Part shown: piece by piece, positions 7,970-14,397 of the stretch | Numbering within the stretch: the stretch's first letter is position 1 | How the letters are laid out: the number at the start of each line of letters is the position of its first letter | Source of the DNA: an uncultured Eubacteriales bacterium | Lineage (GTDB): Bacteria > Bacillota > Clostridia > Lachnospirales > Lachnospiraceae | Length of the DNA: 17,814 nucleotides | Direction: 5' to 3' | NCBI GenBank assembly: GCA_900313765.1 | Contig: OMSN01000072.1 | Coordinates: forward strand, 1-17,814 | Notes under the pieces: model-generated | The model's input: only the letters and a program-made list of their open reading frames with translations | What the model was told of the DNA's origin: nothing | Databases searched by the model: none | Translations under genes and position numbers: made by a program

Positions 7970-9712
7970 TTATGACAGACCTGCTGCATATTTCTTCAGG
8001 ATCGACCTCTTCATCAGCTTATACCCTGCGAACAGGCCTCCTTCCACTATGAACAGTATGATCAGGGAACTCAGGACATCCCGAACCAGGACCTTCAGAG
8101 CGTAATCGATCATCATGTAATACCCGTTGAACTGATAACGCAGGAGCGGTTCGATCAACATCCGCTGCTCCTTGAGAGGATCCGACTTCATATAAATGGA
8201 GTCACCCAGGATCATCGTCTGTCTTGTGTCCTCATTATACGGCTCCCAGGCATGTTCGTCAGTTCCCGGATCAGAATTTTTCGCAAAATTCACCCACATC
8301 TGCTGAACCGTGCTGGAAAGCTTCTTATCAGCCTTCATTCCGGTAAAGATCGTACAGTCTGTATTGCCGAATACATAAGCGAGCTCCACTGCATGGGCTG
8401 CCAGATAATTCGGGATGGACGATCCCTTGGTCCAGTAATACATATAGGTCTTTGCACCGTTTCTGGACTGGGCCGCAGCCTGATAGATCGCAGGACCGCG
8501 GAACAGGATATCATTGAAAAACTCCGTCTTGTTCCACAGATCTTCCCCTTTCTGAATCTCCAGAAATGCCCGTGCATAGCCCTTGTCTTCCGGCTTGATC
8601 CGGCTCATGAAGCTCTTATACAGAAGCGGAACCGCCGCCTGATAGATCCGGAAGCCACCGACTTCGCCGATCCAGTACCTCGCTTCATCCGCATTGGTCC
8701 CGATCATCATGTCGATGTCGGCTGCCTTGCCCTGCGAATATGCGCGGTACAGATTCACAGGCAGAACCACACCGTCCCTCTCCGGGAAGTTGTTGTAATC
8801 ATTCAGCTGCTCATTGACTTTCTTCAGATCCGCTTCACTGAGCGCACGAAGACCTGCCATGTTCTTTGCACCGGTTTCTTCCAGGAGTTTCCTGGTAAGG
8901 GTCTGGCACTCTTTCCTGCTGTAGGTAAATGCATGTGATCCACTCTGTGCGATTGCTCTCTTGAACAGTCCCTTCGCATCCTTAATAAACGGAAGAAGCG
9001 AAACACTGCTCCCGCCCGCAGACTCCCCGAAGATCGTGACATTGTTCGGATCACCGCCGAATCTGCTGATATTCTGACGGATCCATTTGAGCGCGCAGAC
9101 CTGATCCAGCAGACCCAGATTGCCGCTCTGCGCATAATTCTCTCCGCCCCTGACTTCAGAGAAGTCCATGAAGCCCATCAGACCGATGCGGTAATTGACC
9201 GTCACAAGGATCACATCCTTCTGAGCTGCCGCAAAGTTGTGCCCGTCATAGATCGGATCAGCCGTTCCGCCCCATCCGAATCCTCCTCCGGGGAAGAACA
9301 CCATGACCGTCTTGCCGCCCGGCACACTGCTCTTATCCGACCAGATGTTCAGCGTAAGGCAGTCCTCTCCCTGGGGATAGAGAGAAGACAGTTCCGTTTC
9401 CGCCTCAGTCTGGATCGGAGACTTGCCAAAATAATAAGCCTGATATACTTTGTCATCTTTCTTGGCAGGAACCGGGGCTTTCCATCTCAGTTGTCCCACC
9501 GGCGGCACCGCATAGGGGATTCCCTTGTAAGAGCGAACCCCGTTCTTCTGCCTGCCCACAAAGGTTCCGTTATGACAGGTGACAGCAAGAGCTCTGTCAT
9601 ACTCCCCTTCTATTCTCTGATTCTCACCATACAACGCAGTCATCTGCGAGCGTCGTTTCGCCAGCAGTTTGTCAGACTGATGTCCCTGCATAAAAAACAC
9701 ACCGGCCACCAC
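7970..9712 (-). CDS. Type-B carboxylesterase (PnbA/cholinesterase-like), membrane-anchored
   Basis: This alpha/beta-hydrolase of about 580 residues has the full type-B carboxylesterase set: GIPYAVPPVGQLRWKAP, EDCLTLNIW, the oxyanion PGGGFGWGG, the nucleophile elbow FGESAGG (Ser231), a likely acid in GTNADEARYW (Glu343), and the catalytic His in AAHAVELAYVFGN (His440). It should cleave carboxylic esters; the substrate is unknown. A hydrophobic C-terminal segment (SSLIILFIVEGGLFAGY, about residues 546-562) followed by KLMKRSILKK suggests a membrane anchor. The start is uncertain. GTG 9712 has no ribosome binding site, and the in-frame codons just upstream extend a hydrophobic N-terminal stretch (WLGATAAVVAGVFF) back towards an AGAGGA at about 9750. 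The true start may therefore be a rare codon such as ATA 9736. The HAD gene follows 48 bases downstream. Confidence 0.88.
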   Translation of the reverse strand: MVAGVFFMQGHQSDKLLAKRRSQMTALYGENQRIEGEYDRALAVTCHNGTFVGRQKNGVRSYKGIPYAVPPVGQLRWKAPVPAKKDDKVYQAYYFGKSPIQTEAETELSSLYPQGEDCLTLNIWSDKSSVPGGKTVMVFFPGGGFGWGGTADPIYDGHNFAAAQKDVILVTVNYRIGLMGFMDFSEVRGGENYAQSGNLGLLDQVCALKWIRQNISRFGGDPNNVTIFGESAGGSSVSLLPFIKDAKGLFKRAIAQSGSHAFTYSRKECQTLTRKLLEETGAKNMAGLRALSEADLKKVNEQLNDYNNFPERDGVVLPVNLYRAYSQGKAADIDMMIGTNADEARYWIGEVGGFRIYQAAVPLLYKSFMSRIKPEDKGYARAFLEIQKGEDLWNKTEFFNDILFRGPAIYQAAAQSRNGAKTYMYYWTKGSSIPNYLAAHAVELAYVFGNTDCTIFTGMKADKKLSSTVQQMWVNFAKNSDPGTDEHAWEPYNEDTRQTMILGDSIYMKSDPLKEQRMLIEPLLRYQFNGYYMMIDYALKVLVRDVLSSLIILFIVEGGLFAGYKLMKRSILKKYAAGLS

Positions 9713-9795
9713 TGCTGCTGTAGCGCCCAGCCATATATTTGAGTAGATCCTCTATAAGAATCATACGAATCAGGAGGGCAGTATCCACTCAGATA

Positions 9796-9804
9796 TGCTA
9801 TAAT
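9796..9804 (+). promoter_or_regulatory. Extended -10 promoter of the 2-hydroxyacid dehydrogenase gene
   Basis: TGC-TATAAT is an extended -10 element with a perfect hexamer at 9799-9804, placed 52 bases before the ATG. The -35 position (about 9776-9781) has no TTGACA-like match, which is usual for extended -10 promoters or activated ones. Confidence 0.6.
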
Positions 9805-9856
9805 CGCTGATGTTACCTCAGCATAAGATAAATGAATGATTCAGGGAGACTTGAGC

Positions 9857-10855
9857 ATGGACGACCAGAAGCTTCGAATCGCTGTATACAATTACCGCGA
9901 CTTCGACGAAGCACAGTTTTTTACAAAGTTCGCAGACACATACAATGCAGAGTATGTCATCATCCGCGAAGCACCCAGTCCTGAGAATGCCCGTCTTGCA
10001 GCCGGTTGTCAGGGCGTAACCGTAATCACGACAGCCATCACGGAAGAGATCATACGGATCTGGAAGGAAGTCGGGGTAAAGCACATTTCCACCCGCACCA
10101 TCGGATACGATCACGTCGATCTGGAAGCTGCGAAGAAATACGGTATCACCGTCAGCAATGTTTCCTACTCTACCGGAAGTGTCGCGGACTACACCGTCAT
10201 GCTGATCCTGATGGCTCTTCGCAAAATGAAGATGATCATGCGCCGGGCAGATGCCATGGACTATTCTCTTCCGGGAAGTCTGGGAAGACAGATCGGAGAT
10301 CTTACCGTCGGAGTGGTCGGAACCGGGCGGATCGGCGAACATGTCATCCGCAACCTGAGTGGGTTTGGCTGCAGGATTCTCGCCTGTGACCCCTATGAGA
10401 ATAAAAATGTGCTGCCGTACGCCGAATATGTAGATCGCGACACGCTCTTCAGACAGAGCGATGTGATCACATTCCACGTCCCTGCCCTGGAAGAAACCTT
10501 CCATATCGTCAACCGGGATACGCTGGCCCTCATGAAAGACGGCGTCGTACTGGTGAACACAGCCCGCGGAAGCGTGATCGATACTCCCGCCCTGCTGGAT
10601 GCACTGGAGAGCGGCAAAGTCGGAGCCGCCGCACTGGATGTCATTGAAAATGAACTGGGGATCTTCTACGGAGACTATAAATACAATGTGATCGGTCACC
10701 GGGAGATGTCGATCCTGAAAGATCTGCCAAACGTTCTGATGCTTCCGCACATGGCTTTCTATACAGAGAACGCTGTCAGTGACATGGTCGAACACAGCAT
10801 CGCCAGCATCGCGATCGAAGCAAAAGGCGGATGCAGCCCGAAGCGTGTGTGCTGA
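9857..10855 (+). CDS. D-isomer-specific 2-hydroxyacid dehydrogenase (D-lactate dehydrogenase/VanH-like)
   Basis: This 332-residue NAD-dependent enzyme should reduce pyruvate or a related 2-oxoacid to the D-2-hydroxyacid. The nucleotide-binding GTGRIG motif is at residues 155-160, with an acidic ribose-binding residue in ILACDPYE. The catalytic triad is visible: Arg237 in NTARGS, Glu264 in DVIENELG, and His298 in LPHMAFYT. The TRTIGYDHVDLEAAKKYG block and the PHMAFYTENAV ending are typical of fermentative D-lactate dehydrogenases and VanH, more than of phosphoglycerate dehydrogenases. The ATG at 9857 is preferred over 9836 because AGGGAG ends 8 bases before it. There are no vanA- or vanX-like neighbours, so a resistance role is not supported. 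It stands alone on the plus strand, divergent from the esterase. Confidence 0.92.
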   Translation: MDDQKLRIAVYNYRDFDEAQFFTKFADTYNAEYVIIREAPSPENARLAAGCQGVTVITTAITEEIIRIWKEVGVKHISTRTIGYDHVDLEAAKKYGITVSNVSYSTGSVADYTVMLILMALRKMKMIMRRADAMDYSLPGSLGRQIGDLTVGVVGTGRIGEHVIRNLSGFGCRILACDPYENKNVLPYAEYVDRDTLFRQSDVITFHVPALEETFHIVNRDTLALMKDGVVLVNTARGSVIDTPALLDALESGKVGAAALDVIENELGIFYGDYKYNVIGHREMSILKDLPNVLMLPHMAFYTENAVSDMVEHSIASIAIEAKGGCSPKRVC

Positions 10856-10918
10856 CAAAAACCGGCAGGCAGTGCAACCACGGCAATTCCTAATATCCTA
10901 ATATGGATGAGATCATTG

Positions 10919-10958
10919 TAAAACAAATAAGCCCTGCAACTCTAACGGTTGCAGGGCT
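10919..10958 (-). terminator. Intrinsic terminator of tRNA-Ser
   Basis: An 11-bp perfect stem (AGCCCTGCAAC at 10930-10940 with GTTGCAGGGCT at 10948-10958) has a 7-base loop. On the minus strand it is followed by TATTTGTTTTAC. It lies 8 bases past the tRNA 3' end. The plus-strand side has no T tract, so the dehydrogenase transcript would not end well here. Confidence 0.8.
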
Positions 10959-10965
10959 GTATGAG

Positions 10966-11052
10966 CGGAGAGAGTGGGATTCGAACCCACGCGCCCAAAA
11001 AGGACGACCGCATTTCGAGTGCGGCTCGTTATGACCACTTCGATATCTCTCC
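10966..11052 (-). tRNA. tRNA-Ser (anticodon CGA)
   Basis: An 87-nt class II tRNA. The acceptor stem GGAGAGA/TCTCTCC carries discriminator G, and the anticodon stem CCGCA/TGCGG encloses the loop CTCGAAA with anticodon CGA. A long variable arm typical of serine tRNAs follows, then the T arm GTGGG-TTCGAAT-CCCAC. CCA is not encoded. It reads UCG codons. Confidence 0.96.
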
Positions 11053-11101
11053 ATATTCAGTTATTGTCCGCAACGCACTGCATCTGCGGAAATACTACGA
11101 T

Positions 11102-11129
11102 ATTGTATCATACTATTCCACGAATTCAA
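11102..11129 (-). promoter_or_regulatory. Putative tRNA-Ser promoter
   Basis: On the minus strand TTGAAT (11129-11124) and TACAAT (11107-11102) are 16 bases apart. A TG dinucleotide one base before the -10 makes it an extended -10. The tRNA 5' end is about 50 bases downstream. Confidence 0.55.
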
Positions 11130-11131
11130 GA

Positions 11132-11154
11132 GAAAAATCGAGTCTGCTCAGACT
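11132..11154 (-). terminator. Weak terminator-like hairpin at the end of tadA
   Basis: AGTCTG-AG-CAGACT (11154-11141 on the minus strand) overlaps the tadA stop codon and is followed by CGATTTTTCTC. The stem is only 5-6 bp, so termination may be partial. Confidence 0.4.
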
Positions 11155-11656
11155 ACAGTTCAATCGAAGCAGCGCTCCGCTTATTTTCCCGCAGTCTTCG
11201 AAAAAATGAACTCAGCATACTGCTGCACTCTTTCTCCAGCACTCCCCTGGTAATCTCAACCTGATGATTAAACTGCGCCACCTGCAGCAGATTCATCACA
11301 GACCCTGCACATCCTGCTTTCGGATTCATGGCTCCGATGACACAGCGGTCGATCCTTGACTGAACGATCGCTCCGGAACACATCTGGCATGGCTCCAGTG
11401 TGATGTAGATGGTACAGCCTTCCAGGCGCCAGTCTCCCAGCTTCTTTGAAGCCTTGCGGATCGCATTCATCTCTGCGTGGGAGATCGTGTTCAGATCTGT
11501 GTTACGCCTGTTATAACCACGGGCGATGATCTTTCCCTCATATACGATCACACAGCCGATCGGGACCTCGTCCAGAGCCTCCGCCTTGCGTGCTTGTGCA
11601 ATGGCTGCTTTCATGAACTTCTGATCCAGTCTTTCATCACTCTTTACAGTTTCCAT
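11153..11656 (-). CDS. tadA: tRNA-specific adenosine deaminase
   Basis: This 167-residue zinc deaminase converts the wobble adenosine of tRNA-Arg(ACG) to inosine. The zinc and catalytic motifs are complete: HAE with His60 and Glu62, and PCQMC with Cys90 and Cys93. VPIGCVIV, DWRLEGCTIYITLEPC and CAGSVMNLLQ fit TadA better than cytidine or guanine deaminases. A GGGAAG-type ribosome binding site precedes the ATG. It lies 91 bases beyond the SRP RNA terminator on the same strand. Linkage of tadA with the SRP RNA is common in Bacillota, although here the RNA lies upstream of tadA. No clear own promoter is seen between them, so some readthrough from the SRP RNA promoter is possible. Confidence 0.95.
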   Translation of the reverse strand: METVKSDERLDQKFMKAAIAQARKAEALDEVPIGCVIVYEGKIIARGYNRRNTDLNTISHAEMNAIRKASKKLGDWRLEGCTIYITLEPCQMCSGAIVQSRIDRCVIGAMNPKAGCAGSVMNLLQVAQFNHQVEITRGVLEKECSSMLSSFFRRLRENKRSAASIEL

Positions 11657-11739
11657 GTTTCTTCCCTCTTGTCGGCTTGTCTGACAAGATCACTTTTTCC
11701 TGTCTTGTTCCCGGCCAGATGCCCCACGACACAGTTGGA

Positions 11740-11768
11740 TAAATAAAGGGCAGTCCGTCGGACTGCCC
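11740..11768 (-). terminator. SRP RNA intrinsic terminator
   Basis: GGGCAGTCC and GGACTGCCC (11748-11768) form a GC-rich stem of 9-10 bp with a minimal loop. On the minus strand it is followed by TTTATTTAT. It lies about 12 bases past the mature 3' end of the SRP RNA. Confidence 0.85.
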
Positions 11769-11779
11769 GTAATATTCTA

Positions 11780-12043
11780 ACCGTGCGCCTCCCTTCGACA
11801 GCACCCCACAGGCGCTTTCTTCACAGCCAGCTCTACCCAGGCGACCTTGCGGCACACAGAAGATTCTGCTTAGTGCTGCTCCGTTCCCGACCTGACACGG
11901 TTCACAGAGATCTGTTGCGCAAGACCCAGACGTCAACACCACTTATGAAGGGCTGCCCCACAGAGAAACTGCCTCGGTTCGGCATCACCCCTGCTGTAGC
12001 GGATTGCAGGTACAGGGCACCGCTATCTCCCCGGCTGCACGGC
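11780..12043 (-). ncRNA. ffs: Signal recognition particle RNA, bacterial large type (4.5S/scRNA homologue)
   Basis: An RNA of about 264 nt. The 5' end CCGTGC pairs with the 3' GCACGG. The 5' part carries an Alu-like domain (CCGGGGAGATAGCGG, then GCCCTGTACC). The middle contains AGTGGTGTTGACG. The conserved domain IV Ffh-binding hairpin reads GTGTCAGGTCGGGAACGGAGC. The layout matches the Bacillus subtilis scRNA type and not the short Gram-negative 4.5S RNA. The apical loop reads GGGAACGGAG where the usual form is a GGAA tetraloop within CCGGAAGG, a modest variant. It works with Ffh and FtsY in cotranslational membrane targeting. Exact ends are estimated from pairing to within a few bases. Confidence 0.95.
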
Positions 12044-12050
12044 ATAGATT

Positions 12051-12079
12051 ACTATACTGATTTCAGAGTACTTTGTCAA
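12051..12079 (-). promoter_or_regulatory. SRP RNA promoter, near consensus
   Basis: On the minus strand TTGACA (12079-12074) and TATAGT (12056-12051) have exactly 17 bases between them, and the RNA starts about 7-8 bases downstream. It begins only 9 bases after the htrA stop codon. Such strength suits a constitutive structural RNA. Confidence 0.88.
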
Positions 12080-12088
12080 ACGTAAGTA

Positions 12089-13369
12089 TTACTGTGTATC
12101 CTGAACATAGTCAGAACGAAGTCCCAGCGTAATGGTGAATTCCTTCTCCTGATAGCCGCCCTCTTCACTCTGAACAGCCATTGTAATGGATACTGTCTCG
12201 CCGCCGGCATAGTAGGGAAGCAGATCCTGAAGATCATCCATACCTTCCACTGTATTGCCATCAAAGCCGGTAATGATCATTCCCTGAGTGATACCCGCCT
12301 CTGCTGCCGGTCCGTTTTCACTGACATCTGTCACATAGATTCCTTCCGGAATACCATAGACCTGAGCCACATTGCTGGTAACATCCTGTCCGACAATTCC
12401 CAGATACGATCTGTCCTCATCATCGACAAGTTCACGGGTTTCTTTATTCATCAGATTGCGGATGATCGGGATCGCCTTCGCTGTGGAGATCGCATAGCCC
12501 ATTCCTTCAACACCGCTCGCTCCCGCCTTGACGGAGTTGATACCGATCACTTCTCCCTTCATGTTCAGGAGTGCGCCGCCGGAATTACCCTGATTGATCG
12601 CGGCATCCGTCTGGATCAGCTCTGTGTAATCATTGTATCCACTCTCATCCGCAACGGTGATGGTGCGGTCCAGAGCCGATACGATACCGGTCGTGACAGA
12701 CTGTCCATATCCCAGTGCATTACCGATCGCAACAACCTGCTCACCGACTCTCACATCCTCAGAATCCGCCACATTCGCAATACGGATCTGGCTCATTGTC
12801 TCTGCCGGGATATCCTCCAGTTTCACTGCAACAACAGCGAGATCATTTCCGGCATCTGTTCCCTTGACAACCGCTTCCACTGATTCCTCATCAATAAAGG
12901 AAACCGTCAGTTCAGAAGAATCTGCCACTACGTGATGATTCGTAACAATCAGCAGTTCATCATCATTTTCGCCCATGATCACGCCGGTTCCAAGAGATTT
13001 GCTCTCATACTGGAAATTGCCGCCGCGGAACCAGTCCATCACTTCCTGAACGGAAGTATTCGTGATAGAAACCATAGCGGGCATAACATTTGCAGCGACC
13101 TCTGCAACACCGGAATTCATAGCGGCAGCATCCGTCATATCGGCCAGATCCGCTTTCAGGACCTTTCCAAGCGGAAGTTCGGTCTCCTGAGCATCAGACT
13201 GAGCATCCTCATCAGCCGTTTCCGCTGCTGTATCTTCGGAAGCCTCCTTCTGTTCATCTGATATCTGGAGCTGTGCGTCATCCTGCGATGCAGAAAATGA
13301 AGCTATACCTCCGCATGCTGTTCCGATCGTAACTGCAGCAAGAATACCTGCCAGAATTGCTTTTCTCAT
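12089..13369 (-). CDS. htrA: HtrA/DegP-family trypsin-like serine protease with PDZ domain
   Basis: This 426-residue protein is an envelope quality-control protease. It has an N-terminal hydrophobic signal or anchor (residues 3-19), then an acidic low-complexity linker (about 28-65). The trypsin fold follows, with the triad His146 in TNHHVV, Asp176 in GNDLAVV and Ser263 in GNSGGALLN, and then one C-terminal PDZ domain (about 330-415, with YLGIVGQDV, GIYVTDVSENGPAAEAGI and GMIITGFDG). The ATG at 13369 follows GGAGGA by 9 bases; the frame is open to 13399 but that part lacks a ribosome binding site. The gene has its own promoter with phased repeats. It is the last gene of the envelope block, and the SRP RNA promoter abuts its stop. 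A cysteine at residue 19 is a poor lipobox match, so a membrane anchor is more likely than a lipoprotein. Confidence 0.95.
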   Translation of the reverse strand: MRKAILAGILAAVTIGTACGGIASFSASQDDAQLQISDEQKEASEDTAAETADEDAQSDAQETELPLGKVLKADLADMTDAAAMNSGVAEVAANVMPAMVSITNTSVQEVMDWFRGGNFQYESKSLGTGVIMGENDDELLIVTNHHVVADSSELTVSFIDEESVEAVVKGTDAGNDLAVVAVKLEDIPAETMSQIRIANVADSEDVRVGEQVVAIGNALGYGQSVTTGIVSALDRTITVADESGYNDYTELIQTDAAINQGNSGGALLNMKGEVIGINSVKAGASGVEGMGYAISTAKAIPIIRNLMNKETRELVDDEDRSYLGIVGQDVTSNVAQVYGIPEGIYVTDVSENGPAAEAGITQGMIITGFDGNTVEGMDDLQDLLPYYAGGETVSITMAVQSEEGGYQEKEFTITLGLRSDYVQDTQ

Positions 13370-13493
13370 ATAATTATTCCTCCTTAAAACCATATCCACA
13401 TCGGCATCTGCTCTGTTTTTTCATAGCATCGCCGGTCTTTATTCTGCCAGGCACTGCGCCTGTGCCTGTACTATGCTGATATCATATAAGCGG

Positions 13494-13534
13494 ATTATAA
13501 CCGAAATATGGAGGAATTGTGGAATAATTGTGAA
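13494..13534 (-). promoter_or_regulatory. htrA promoter with three 11-bp-phased direct repeats (OmpR/PhoB-type site)
   Basis: On the minus strand the hexamers TTCACA (13534-13529), TCCACA (13523-13518) and TCCATA (13512-13507) recur every 11 bases with 5-base spacers. They are followed 7 bases later by a perfect TATAAT (13499-13494). The middle repeat covers the -35 position, where no TTGACA exists. TTCACA-N5-TCCACA resembles the TT-ACA-N5 direct repeats bound by PhoP-like response regulators. Which regulator binds is unknown; the neighbouring one is a candidate. Confidence 0.62.
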
Positions 13535-13557
13535 GCAGCGAGCCGTAGTCCTGTGAA

Positions 13558-14262
13558 TCAGGCCTGGTTATTCACCAGAGACTGAGGTGCACTATTCATT
13601 CCACCTGAAGGCATCAGGCCCTGCGGAAGCTGGCCATTGCTGTCCTGCGGCTGCTGGCCATCACTGTTCTGCGGCATCTGGCCGTTGTTGTTCTGCGGCT
13701 GCTGGCCGTTGCTGTTCTGCGGCAGCTGGCCGTTGTTGTCCTGCGGTGGCTGGAACTGCGGCTGCTGGCCGTCACTGTTCTGCGGCAGCTGATCGTTGTT
13801 ATCCTGCGGCATCTGTCCATTGTTGTCCTGCGGCTGCTGGAACTGCGGCATCCTGCCCTTGTTGCCCCGTGGCATCCATCCGTTGTTGTTCTGTGGAGGC
13901 ATCATTCGATTTCCCTTACGAAATTCAGGAGGGCAATTCTCCTGTTTCTGGTCCGTCTCATCTGTGTTGCTGTCTTTCTTCTCCGCTGCTTCTGTGCTGC
14001 TGTCTTTCTCCTCCGCTGTCTCTGTGCTGCTGTCTTTCTCCTCCGCTGCCTCTGAGTTGCTGTCTTTCTCCTCCGCTGCCTCTGTGCTGCTGTCTTTCTC
14101 CTCTGCTGCGTCCTCTGCAGCTGGGTCGACTTCCTGAGGCTGTTCGGTCTTGATTGTCGTGGCAGACGTCTCTTCTTCTGCATATACAGCCGCCGCACCA
14201 CTCATCGACATCAGCATGGACGCTGATAGGATACCTGCAAGCATCATGTTTCTTTTCTTCAT
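13558..14262 (-). CDS. Secreted low-complexity protein with Glu-rich tandem repeats and an Asn/Gln/Pro-rich half
   Basis: I do not recognise a family for this 234-residue protein. It has a clear signal peptide (KKRN start, hydrophobic to residue 27, likely cut after VYA at 28). Next comes a block of five 10-residue repeats of the AAEEKDSSTE kind (residues 52-101), then a short basic stretch with the only cysteine (NCPPEFRKGN, 109-118). Last is a compositionally extreme region of N, G, Q and P (about 121-213) built from NNGQMPQ, NSDGQQPQ and DNNGQLPQ units. No enzyme motif, sortase signal or transmembrane anchor is seen. GAGGAGGT lies 8 bases before the ATG. It follows the histidine kinase gene and has its own promoter. 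A wall-associated spacer, matrix protein or envelope-stress reporter substrate are all possible; none is shown. Confidence 0.85.
   Translation of the reverse strand: MKKRNMMLAGILSASMLMSMSGAAAVYAEEETSATTIKTEQPQEVDPAAEDAAEEKDSSTEAAEEKDSNSEAAEEKDSSTETAEEKDSSTEAAEKKDSNTDETDQKQENCPPEFRKGNRMMPPQNNNGWMPRGNKGRMPQFQQPQDNNGQMPQDNNDQLPQNSDGQQPQFQPPQDNNGQLPQNSNGQQPQNNNGQMPQNSDGQQPQDSNGQLPQGLMPSGGMNSAPQSLVNNQA
13624..13902 (-). repeat. Imperfect coding repeats, Asn/Gln/Pro-rich half of the secreted protein
   Basis: Degenerate units encoding NGQMPQ, NGQLPQ and DGQQPQ recur across the 3' half of the gene, with frequent CTGCGGC and TTGTTGTTCTGC strings on the plus strand. Such arrays usually vary in copy number between strains. 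Confidence 0.8.
13960..14109 (-). repeat. Five tandem 30-bp coding repeats
   Basis: Five near-identical 30-bp units each encode AAEEKDSSTE or a close variant (SNSE, SSTET, KKDSNT changes). The period is exactly ten codons, so copy-number change keeps the frame. Coding periodicity and lack of spacers rule out CRISPR. Confidence 0.88.
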
Positions 14263-14327
14263 AATAATTTACCTCCTCTTATAGGTCATTTGCTTCAGCA
14301 ACAGCATTGCTGTCTGCTGATGGTGAC

Positions 14328-14372
14328 ACTATAAGGGAGGTTAATTAGTCAAACGTTGGACGGATATTAGAC
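14328..14372 (-). promoter_or_regulatory. Promoter of the repeat-protein gene with three 11-bp-phased direct repeats
   Basis: On the minus strand GTCTAA (14372-14367), GTCCAA (14361-14356) and GACTAA (14350-14345) recur every 11 bases. A TATAGT -10 element lies at 14333-14328. The expected -35 position (14356-14351) reads ACGTTT, so activation is likely needed. The spacing is that of OmpR/PhoB-family binding sites, but the hexamer differs from the one before htrA. Confidence 0.55.
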
Positions 14373-14397
14373 AGACATTAAATTTCCAGATCCTTAT

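Noticed and set aside
9857..10855. VanH-type vancomycin resistance gene
   Set aside because: D-lactate dehydrogenases and VanH share the visible motifs, and there is no D-Ala-D-Lac ligase or VanX gene alongside.
9818..10858. A 346-codon minus-strand frame opposite the 2-hydroxyacid dehydrogenase
   Set aside because: The plus-strand frame carries full catalytic motifs, a ribosome binding site and a promoter. The antisense product matches no recognisable family.
13960..14109. 30-bp repeats as a possible CRISPR array
   Set aside because: The units are directly adjacent without spacers, are exactly ten codons long and continue the reading frame of a secreted protein.
13587..14153. A 188-codon plus-strand frame rich in Cys, Ala and Gly, looking like a repetitive cysteine protein
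   Set aside because: It is the antisense shadow of the secreted repeat gene. Its repeats mirror the coding repeats, and it has no ribosome binding site, while the minus-strand frame has a strong one plus a signal peptide.
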